Assembly: GCA_036939355.1 (NCBI GenBank)
Contig: JALLAP010000530.1
Coordinates: 1-12,249 of the forward strand
Reading direction: 5' to 3'
From: Thalassiosira profunda
Taxonomy: Eukaryota; Bacillariophyta; Thalassiosirophyceae; Thalassiosirales; Thalassiosiraceae
Length of the DNA: 12,249 nt
Part shown: piece by piece, positions 1 to 7,200 of the stretch
Position numbering within the stretch: the first letter of the stretch is position 1
How the letters are laid out: every line of letters starts with the position of its first letter
The notes under the pieces: model-generated
Seen by the model: only the letters and a program-made list of their open reading frames with translations
Databases searched by the model: none
What the model was told of the DNA's origin: nothing
Made by a program: the position numbers and the translations under genes

Positions 1-54
1 GGCCCCGAGCATGGCCGCGAGCTCGTCGCGGCCGACGTCCTGGGCGCCCGCCAT
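1..54 (-). CDS. Probable N-terminus of a gene running off the left edge
   Basis: Read on the minus strand, an ATG at 54 opens a frame that stays open to the window edge and gives 18 residues, MAGAQDVGRDELAAMLGA. The start context is good: A at -3 and G at +4 (ACC-ATG-G). The stretch is much more GC-rich than the adjoining 90-240 region, as expected where coding sequence meets a promoter. The gene would be divergent from the PRP38 gene and share its upstream region. Eighteen residues are too few to name a family, and the call rests only on start context, composition and the otherwise empty 5' side. A second in-frame ATG lies at 12. Confidence 0.4.
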   Translation of the reverse strand, partial: MAGAQDVGRDELAAMLGA

Positions 55-414
55 GGTTGGAGGAGATTGGGGAGGTGCCGCGGGTGGCTCTTTGTAATTG
101 TACGACCTGAAATAATCTGAGTGAGGGGGGGGCGAAGTTTAGATGACTCGAATCCTCGTGTCCTGAAGTTATGGGATCCAGACCCCCAAATTTATCATAC
201 ATTTGTTAGTCATAATTATCCCTAGGGATGACTGTTTCAAGGGTAAAAATTGACCCCAACCCTCTTCCCCCCCCGTCATCCGCTCTCCTCTGTGCCCTCC
301 TGTGCCCTCACTTCTCCTGGGCTCCTTCTGGCGTCAGCGCAAGCTCCCCTCGTCCTCTCCCCAAGCCTGTGCGGCAAGTGACAGCTGATGCTCAATCGAT
401 GACAGAAATAAACA
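55..414. promoter_or_regulatory. Intergenic region, probable bidirectional promoter
   Basis: This 360-nt gap lies between the putative minus-strand start at 54 and the PRP38 start at 415. It has an AT-rich core (about 188-220), a pyrimidine-rich C/T tract (about 255-345) just before PRP38, and no clear TATA box. The hexamer ATGACT/AGTCAT occurs three times (143-148; 208-213 inverted; 228-233), and a perfect 12-base palindrome, ATCCCTAGGGAT, lies at 218-229. ATGACT resembles a bZIP half site, but a role here is only inferred. No gene was recognised in it. Confidence 0.4.
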
Positions 415-1545
415 ATGGCCAACCTCACCGACCCGCTGGCCCGATCGGTGCACGGCACCAACCCCCAAAACCTCGTCGAGTACATCACCCGGCAAAAAAT
501 CTACGACTCCCTCTACTGGAAGGAGGAGTGCTTCGGCCTCTCGGCGTCGGACGTGGCCACGAAGGGGGCGGAGTTGAAGGCCCTCGGGGGAAGCTACGGG
601 GGGAACAACAAGCCCACCCGCTTCTTGTGCTTGGCGCTCAAGATGTTGCAAATCCAGCCGGTGGAGGGCATCGTGGAGGAATTCCTGCAGAACGAGGACT
701 TCAAGTACGTGCGGGCGCTGGGGGCGTTTTACCTGCGGCTGACGGGACGGCCGGCGGAGATATACGAATTGATCGAGCCGCTGTACAACGATTATCGCAA
801 GCTGCGATTTCGGGATCCGACGGGGTGGCGGATCACGCACGTGGACGAGTTGGCGGACGAATTGCTCAACTCGGATCGGTATTGCGGGATTGCATTGCCG
901 CACCTGCCCAAGCGGGAGGTGCTCGTGGCGGCAGGATACCTGGACGGGCCGCGGCCCAGCGCGTTGGCCCCGTTGATCGAGGAGCAGGCGGGAGGGGATG
1001 CGGAGAAGTTGTTGCAAAAGCTCGCCGACGATGGAAATGCAGCCGCCAAGGCCGTGTTGGCGGAGAGGAAGGTGGCAAAGCGGGAGGCGGAAGATAAGGA
1101 ACGCAAGCTTGTTGCCGAAAGGGAAGGCATCAGAGAAGTGACGATGAGCAATGGCGGGGACGATCGGGGGAGATACGATGAGAGGGATTCACGCAAAGAC
1201 AGAGACTGGGAGAGGGATAGAGAAATTGCAGAGCGATATGGTGGAGGGGGCTACGGGGACGATCGGCAGTATCGAACTGATGACAGAGACCGGCGTTACG
1301 AAGATGATAGGGGCGAGAGAAGACACAGAGACAAAGACGAACGCCGGAAAAGCAAAGAGGAGCGGAAGAAAGACAAGAAGTACGGGTCACTCTTCAAAAA
1401 GAGCTCCAGGACAGAAGGAGACGTCAGAGGAGGCAGGAACGAGGCCCCATCAGAGGGAGGCAACGGTGCCAGCGAGGAAAGTCAAAGTGCAGAATATTGG
1501 AATGCAGAGCGGGCGAAGCTCGGTTTGAAGCCGCTGAAGGAATAG
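415..1545 (+). CDS. PRPF38A: Pre-mRNA-splicing factor PRP38A-like, with C-terminal HIND-like motif
   Basis: The product has 376 residues. Residues 1-180 are a clear PRP38 domain, with HGTNPQ (13-18), YWKEECFGL (34-42), a YGGN-KPT-FLCL block (61-74), LKMLQIQP (75-82), NEDFKYVR (93-100) and EPLYNDYRKL (121-130), all closely matching animal and plant PRP38A. PRP38 is a tri-snRNP/B-complex protein needed for spliceosome activation, so the protein should act in the nucleus. Residues about 205-345 are a highly charged, disordered R/D/E/K-rich tail, replacing the RS tail of the human protein. The last residues, EYWNAERAKLGLKPLKE (360-376), resemble the Hub1-interaction element known from Snu66/SART1 and from plant PRP38. 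The ATG at 415 has A at -3 and G at +4 and begins the conserved domain. No intron was seen. It converges on the gelsolin-family gene. Confidence 0.95.
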   Translation: MANLTDPLARSVHGTNPQNLVEYITRQKIYDSLYWKEECFGLSASDVATKGAELKALGGSYGGNNKPTRFLCLALKMLQIQPVEGIVEEFLQNEDFKYVRALGAFYLRLTGRPAEIYELIEPLYNDYRKLRFRDPTGWRITHVDELADELLNSDRYCGIALPHLPKREVLVAAGYLDGPRPSALAPLIEEQAGGDAEKLLQKLADDGNAAAKAVLAERKVAKREAEDKERKLVAEREGIREVTMSNGGDDRGRYDERDSRKDRDWERDREIAERYGGGGYGDDRQYRTDDRDRRYEDDRGERRHRDKDERRKSKEERKKDKKYGSLFKKSSRTEGDVRGGRNEAPSEGGNGASEESQSAEYWNAERAKLGLKPLKE

Positions 1546-1597
1546 ATTGGTGATTTACAGGCACAACTTCCTTGCTCCGGAAAGACACACACATATC

Positions 1598-2692
1598 TCA
1601 AAACACGGTCGAGAATCCGGGGCACCTCCCCTCCTGGCCCTCCAACACGCGGGTAATGTTGGTCGAGTCCAGACGTCCCATCTGCATCACGTAGCGGTAC
1701 GAAATGAGCATGGCCTGCTGCTTTTCGCTGAGATTGGAGCCCTTCCCAATCCACATGTAGACATCGCTGCCGGCGTCCACGATGCACACGTCATCGGAAG
1801 CAAGGCTCTCCGAAGACAAGGGCACTTCTTTCATCTTGACGATGCCGCTCTCGTCCGAGATGTGGTACATCTTCTTGTCGGCCGGGGCCGCATCTTCCTC
1901 GGCCTCCGCAGCCGGCTGGATCTCTCCCTTTCCACCGAGCAACTCCCAGAACCCCTCGTCGTCGTCCTCCACGTCCAGAACGCACTCGCAGTCCCCCAGG
2001 CGGTTCTCCTTGATGTTGTGCGCGACGGTGGCGGACTTGCTCCGCTCAAACGCCGACACCCCGCTCCCGAACCAGGTGTAAACCTTGTCGCCTGCGTCGA
2101 GGAGAAATGCATCTCCGTCGTTCAGGGAGGAGCAGCTCAGGGGCACCTGGAAGCACCGCGTCGTTTTGCCCTTCTTCTGCACCCGATACAGCCGCTTGAC
2201 GTCCGTTTCCAGCTCGTTGTCGTCGGCTTCCACGTGACGGAAGCCGGAGTCCACTCCTCCCTCGAGGTACGTGATGCCCTTGGGAAAGCAGTCAGAGAAA
2301 CCCTGGGACTCCCGCCCCTCCACCTCGCGGTGCTGCACCGGCTCGCCTCCCAGAATATCGTCCAACTCAACAGTCTTGTAGGCGGCCACGCCATATTCGT
2401 CCTGGGTGCTTTCGGCCCCAATCCAAAAGTGCACGTCCCAGTACAACTTGTCGCCGTCGGGATCCTTGGTGGTGTGCAGCACGATGTAGGAATCGCCGCG
2501 GTGGAACTGTCCGTATTTGCTCGTCGGCCACGGGGCGATGCCAAAGTCGGGATTGTCGTTGTCCGTGCGCTTGTTCTCGACGCGCCAGACTTCGACGCCG
2601 GGGGCGGTGCCGGTGGCGGCGGGCCACTCGAAGGCGATCTTGGCCGCCGCGGGGTCAAAGCCGCCGTCGAGGACAATCTCTTCGTCTGCCAT
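1598..2692 (-). CDS. Gelsolin-family actin-binding protein, three repeats (severin/fragmin/CapG type)
   Basis: The product has 364 residues, about the length of severin (roughly 360), and contains three gelsolin repeats. G1 (about 20-140) has VEVWRVEN, GQFHRGDSYIVL, a WDVHFWIG strand (86-92) followed by STQDEYGVAAYKTVELDD, and QHREVEGRES. G2 (about 165-250) has RLYRVQKKG and LLDAGDKVYTWFG (197-209). G3 (about 272-362) has KKMYHISDESG and IVDAGSDVYMWIGKGSN (304-320). Family members sever, cap or nucleate actin filaments in a calcium-dependent way in the cytosol. Conserved acidic residues after the FWIG strand are consistent with a type-2 calcium site, though this was not modelled. There is no villin headpiece and no G4-G6 half. 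The start at 2692 has A at -3 and G at +4. No intron was seen. Its 3' end is 52 nt from that of PRP38, so the 3' UTRs must be very short or overlap. Confidence 0.93.
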   Translation of the reverse strand: MADEEIVLDGGFDPAAAKIAFEWPAATGTAPGVEVWRVENKRTDNDNPDFGIAPWPTSKYGQFHRGDSYIVLHTTKDPDGDKLYWDVHFWIGAESTQDEYGVAAYKTVELDDILGGEPVQHREVEGRESQGFSDCFPKGITYLEGGVDSGFRHVEADDNELETDVKRLYRVQKKGKTTRCFQVPLSCSSLNDGDAFLLDAGDKVYTWFGSGVSAFERSKSATVAHNIKENRLGDCECVLDVEDDDEGFWELLGGKGEIQPAAEAEEDAAPADKKMYHISDESGIVKMKEVPLSSESLASDDVCIVDAGSDVYMWIGKGSNLSEKQQAMLISYRYVMQMGRLDSTNITRVLEGQEGRCPGFSTVF

Positions 2693-3126
2693 TGTTGTCG
2701 TGGACTTGGGGGGTGTTGTTGCTGAAGGATGCCCAAGATTGTGAGCGGATCCAGCCGCCTTTGGCGTTTTGGCAACAATGTTGGACGGCGGGTTGTGCTT
2801 TTGGGTAGATTCCCGTGGCTTGGGGCAGTTTTGTTGGCGCCGTCTTTGTGTCGCATATCACGTAGGAATAAGTACATTTGCGAAGGATTGCAAGTTCTGA
2901 AGAGTTGGGAGCCCGAGGCGAGGGTTCACTCATCGACCAAAGAGCAAAGAAAGGAGCACACCCGAGCGCTCTGACCAGCTTGTTGCAGCCGACGACCGAT
3001 TCGTCGCTGGGCTGTCGCCGTGTCAAGGGTCTCTCGCTTGTCGGCGGCGGTGACAATCACAGCACACAAACACATCAAACTCAAGATACACACATCATAC
3101 CTGCGGCAGCTTGTTTGGCGGCAGTG
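2693..3126. promoter_or_regulatory. Divergent intergenic spacer, probable shared promoter
   Basis: This 434-nt gap separates the divergent starts of the gelsolin-family gene (2692, minus) and the secreted-protein gene (3127, plus). It is mixed GC with G/T-rich runs near the minus-strand gene and a CA-rich leader (about 3058-3100) before the plus-strand start. I saw no TATA box and no convincing gene. Open reading stretches crossing it lack a good ATG. Confidence 0.4.
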
Positions 3127-3675
3127 ATGACACCCATCACCACAATGCAACTCGCCCTCCTGCTCGCCACCTTCCTCCTGTGGGCTGCCCGTCCTGTCCA
3201 AGCAATAGACGCCGACCAGGTCCGCGCCCAATGCATCGACGCCTTCGAGCTGGCCTTCCCGCGGCAGCAGTGGACGTCGGAACACGACCTGCGCGCCTTC
3301 ACCGCCAACGTGTCAACGGATCGCAAAGCGGACACAGTGTTCGCGTGTCCCCTGGGCGGAGGGCCGGGATCCGAGCTCAGAGATTTTACCGGCAGCGACT
3401 TGATGGATTGGTATTTGGAGAGTTTCAACCCAAACGTATTGCAATATACCGAATTGATCATGTCGGAGGTATCGGTGGTGAACAACGTTTGCAGCTTGGA
3501 CAAGCTGTTCTTTGCAGTGATAGGGAAGTGTCACGTGCACGCCATGTCCCGATTGATGATCGAGGTGGACGACGACGGGAAGCTGGTGCGATGGCTGGAC
3601 CACTTCGACCAGGAGGATCTGAACCAGAAGTTGGGGGTGTGCAATTTGCAATTGGAGGGGAACACGGAGCTCTAG
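3127..3675 (+). CDS. Small secreted protein, possible NTF2/SnoaL-like fold
   Basis: The product has 182 residues from the ATG at 3127. A second in-frame ATG at 3145 would give a tighter signal peptide. Residues 7-26 are a typical signal sequence, with a hydrophobic ALLLATFLLWA core and likely cleavage after PVQA (26), so the protein should enter the secretory pathway. The mature part has five cysteines (36, 74, 122, 135, 172), one N-glycosylation sequon (N61) and the sequence SRLMIEVDDDGKLVRWLDHF followed by DQEDL. That paired-strand pattern is typical of the last strands of SnoaL/NTF2-like proteins. Such domains include enzymes and non-catalytic binders, so no reaction can be assigned. The frame is open further upstream, but without an ATG and through leader-like sequence. 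Confidence is high that it is a gene and moderate for the fold. Confidence 0.72.
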   Translation: MTPITTMQLALLLATFLLWAARPVQAIDADQVRAQCIDAFELAFPRQQWTSEHDLRAFTANVSTDRKADTVFACPLGGGPGSELRDFTGSDLMDWYLESFNPNVLQYTELIMSEVSVVNNVCSLDKLFFAVIGKCHVHAMSRLMIEVDDDGKLVRWLDHFDQEDLNQKLGVCNLQLEGNTEL

Positions 3676-4171
3676 CAACACCGAGGAAATTGCGAAGTCG
3701 TCTCAAGCTCGTCGGGGCATGAAGAAGTCCGTCTCACCTTGCCGAATTGCAAGTCAAAATGAAAGCGGTAAAGGTGCAGTACAGAGTTAGAAGAGAGCAT
3801 TGCTCATTGGCAAACGATACCGCAAAGAATTATTGAGCGGTAAGATTGGTGTACCTCAAAGAGATTGCTCAAAGATACCTCAAAGAGTGGCAGAGGATCT
3901 TCCCCCAGCAATTGGCCTTGTCGATCTCATAATTGTATTGTCTGATGTCATCAAAGAGGTGCAGGTGCAGACGCCCCCTCCTCCTCGAACACCTTGATCC
4001 TGCAAGCGCACCGCCGCGCTGCCCGCCACTTCTTGGAAAAGTATCTTTGAGTCCCGAGTTGTCACCGAGCCTTCTGCAGGCTCTCTCGCTTCCTCTCCGC
4101 CACAGAAAAATGGCCCGGACGCCGCGTCCAGCCCTAACAAGCCCAACTTCTGTTGTAGAGCGAAACAGCCG
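3676..4171. promoter_or_regulatory. Intergenic region: 3' end of secreted-protein gene and leader of the large gene
   Basis: This 496-nt gap lies between two genes on the same strand. A short direct repeat, ACCTCAAAGAG, occurs at 3853-3863 and 3877-3887 (24-nt period), with a related CTCAAAG between them. A GTAAGA at 3840 could be a 5'-UTR splice donor, with several candidate acceptors before 4172, but nothing confirms it. An ATG at 4110 in strong context (A at -3, G at +4) opens a short frame that overlaps the main start (see the separate entry). No other gene was recognised. Confidence 0.35.
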
Positions 4172-4244
4172 ATGGCCCGAAAGCAAGCGGCCGACAGGAT
4201 GGGGGGCGGACGCGTGTCGTCTGGCGGCGGCGATGGCAAGGTGA
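4110..4244 (+). other. Upstream overlapping ORF (44 codons) or alternative first exon
   Basis: An ATG at 4110 in strong context (AAAA-ATG-G) starts a frame different from that of the large gene and ends at TGA 4242-4244, past the main start at 4172. If translated it would reduce initiation at 4172, whose own context is weaker (C at -3). Alternatively, a GTGAGC at 4241 could be a splice donor: joining 4110-4240 to an acceptor ending at 4350 would enter the main frame in phase and give a different N-terminus. The sequence skipped by that splice looks coding (RRELWRELGLDDSDDES), so the start at 4172 is preferred. Confidence 0.3.
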
Positions 4245-7200
4245 GCGGTGGCCGTGGAGCCGCCAATGGTATGCTCACAAGTAGTGGTGTGTCCGCCGCC
4301 GGCGCCGCGGAGAGGCGGGAGCTGTGGCGGGAGCTCGGCCTCGACGACAGCGACGACGAGTCCGTCGGGGAGGTCGAGGAAACCCCCAATGGAATGATGC
4401 CGCCGTCGTCGCCGCGGCGATTTGTGGCGGTGGGCGGGCGCGGGAGATGTCTCGGTGCCGACGGGGCGTCGCCAGCTGCCAAGGACATCCGCGGCGGCGG
4501 AGAGGATACTGATCCTCTCAGCGAGGACAGCGAGGCCGCTTTCAAGCCCATGTTTGAAAGGGGCGCCAGGGTCTACGCGGCGTGGTGGCCAGAGGAGGAC
4601 GCCGAGAGGGCCTCCAGCCCATCCTGGTTTCCTGGCACTGTCAAGGACTACGAGGAGATCGAGGTCGACGGTGAGTATCTTTGGTCTCTGATGACAGTGC
4701 ATGAGTATCTTTGGACTCTGATTCTTTGTCATGGAGCTCACGAAATTGCTCGCCGCGTCGTTTCTCTATTGATTTGCATGCAGTTGACGAAGGGCACCTC
4801 GTGTGCACGTACTCCGTCTCGTTTGACGATGGCGACGAGCTCGGTGGCCTCGAACAATCCCACCTCATGACCAAGGATGATTACTTCCAGTGGATCAAGA
4901 AGGAAATCAAGCCCGTCTTCGAGAAGGGAGACGAAGTGTATGCGGCTTGGTGGGCAGATGACAAGCGTACGGCCGCCACCCCGAAGTGGTATCCCGGGGT
5001 GGTCACGAAGGTGCACAAGAGCACCCATGGGAAGACGGAATTCGGCCCGTCGATGTACTACGACGTTCGGTGAGGACTAGCAATGCGGGGGATTGACTTT
5101 GAATGATGTTTCGTTGTGCTAACTCTTGATCTCGCAGTTTTGACGATGGAGACGAGCTGGATGCCATTCCGGAGAGCCACGTCTTCAATAAGGAGGATTA
5201 CCTCCTCACGATGCGCTTCTCCAAAGACGGAGGGGAGCCCAAGTTCATTGGTGTGCGGAACGTTACGGACAACAAGGAGTCAGCTGATACTTGGGCCAAT
5301 CTTGTGGGCTGGGTGAGTATTTTGCGAGATACTGCGTAATTGATGGATGCATTGTGCTAAGATTCTTCTCTCGCTTTTCCACAGTATGTTGCGAGTATCA
5401 ACGGAGAAGACCACCCGTTCTCCTTTTTATCGGATGCTCTGAGAGCGTACGATGCCCACGTCATCTCTGTCGGAGGCTCCGTGAAGAAGTCGCATCTCAA
5501 CCTTCCGGAGGAGCATTTCTCCGACCCGATGTCGCCTCCCAAAGTGCAGCAAAAGCCCAAGGCCAAGAAGATGACATCGAGGAAGTCGCGTAGGATCTCT
5601 GCCGCTATCCTAAGCAAACTCCAGGTTGGGTCTCGCGTTTACGTGCATCAGTGCAAGGACGGCAGCAAGTACAAGGCCACGGTGAAGAAGGTCGGACCCG
5701 GAGATGCTGTCAAGGTGCATTACGATGGGATGAAGAAGACTTCGTTCTATGACGTATCTCTCGACCTCATCAAGGGCTTTGTCGAGGAGGGAAACGAATC
5801 GAAGTCTGTTCCGTCGCCGGTGAAGTCTGCTCCAGCGCCAGTGCAATCCGACGCAGGCGGTCCGAAGCCAACCCATCAGGCGTCGGGATCCACTGGCGAT
5901 AACGTGAAGATCTTGTTCGAGCTCGCGTGCCAGGCTGTCGCGTCGAAGGATTCCGGTGACTCCTTCTCATTGGAGGAAAACACGGAGCGTTTGCTTGCTG
6001 CATCGAACCGCATTCTCACGAAGGCTCTGGGGATGTACAAGGAGAAACATGAAGCAAATGCTGCAAAGTTGCTCTCCAACACCGAGCTCTTCGAAGCGTA
6101 CAAGGCCTCGCTGTTGTCTTCTGAGATTGCAAAGGATGAAAAGCAACCTGCGTCGCCGGTGATAAGCAGTTGTGCCGTTGTTGAAGGCCCGCCATCTTCC
6201 ACGGCTATCTCCGACGGGGTAGAAAATGGCGAACTGACTGAAAGCGAGTCGGGTGGCGGCAAGGTATCAGTCACTGTAACGAACGGCTGGGTTGGTAAAG
6301 ACTTGGATTGCGCTGCTCCGGCGAAGGAATGCGTTGACTTGATTGGTTCCGAGCCGGACATTACGGAGTCAGGAGACGCCCCTGTCTTGAACACTGGCCA
6401 CTGGACGGCCGAAGAGCACCGCCTCTTCCTCCAGGGACTCGAGCAGCACGGCAATGAGTGGCAAAAAATCGCTACTCTCGTGAAGAGCCGTACAGTCAAG
6501 CAAATTTGCAGCCACGCCGACAAACACTTCAAGAAGCTGGCCAAAGCTGCCATGCAGGCAAAGGCGAGTGAAGCGAGGCAGAAGGCCAAGCTCAAGCAGG
6601 AAGCTGCGAAAGCCATGCAGGTTTATCGCGGGCAGCTGCAATCCCGTGGTACTAGGCAAGTGAGCGTCCAAGTCACAGTGACCGGGTTACAGGTTGAGGA
6701 AGAGGTGCTTGCCGCTGCTGTACCTGGAAACGCAGTCGAGTCGAAGCAAAGCGCCAAAGACCAGCAGGTCTCTGAGACCGTTGAGCTAGCGGCCAAGCAG
6801 ACTGCTGAAGTTGGCACGGAACAGCAACAGCATCGGCAGCCGGAGGAAAGCGACGCGCTGTCTGAGGGATGGGAGGAGCTGACGGTGCCCTCGACGGGCC
6901 GAAAGTTCTACATCGATCACACGAACAAGACCACCTCTTGGGAGCGCCCGACAGGCTCCGTCAGCAGCGATGCGGAGAAGGAAGTGGCTGGTGCGACTGC
7001 TGATACAGTCACAACCCCGGCTACTAATGGAGCCGAGGAAGATGGACTTGCGCTGACGTCTAACTCGATCGGGGCCTTATTGGACACTCCACAAAAGGGA
7101 CCTGAGGGGTCGTTGAATGCCGAGCCTGGGTCCGATTCAAGCCGGAAGCGAACGGTACAACCCCAGACTTTGCACACTGATGATACTTCATCTACTTGCA

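Noticed and set aside
334..1017. Long minus-strand and plus-strand out-of-frame stretches over PRP38
   Set aside because: They overlap the well-supported PRP38 domain and show only low-complexity Arg/Pro/Gly-rich translations.
1547..2725. Long plus-strand open frame (about 390 codons) opposite the gelsolin-family gene
   Set aside because: It is the antisense shadow of a gene with clear family motifs. The translation has no recognisable domain, and its length follows from GC-rich codon use.
2878..3126. Longer N-terminus of the secreted protein starting near 2878
   Set aside because: It lacks an ATG there, and the extra sequence looks like promoter and leader. The ATGs at 3127/3145 lead straight into a signal peptide.
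3869..4741. Minus-strand open frames of up to 290 codons over exon 1 of the large gene
   Set aside because: They cross the Tudor-like exon and its intron and give Pro/Ser/Arg-rich peptides without motifs. They are antisense to coding sequence supported by the barrel repeat.
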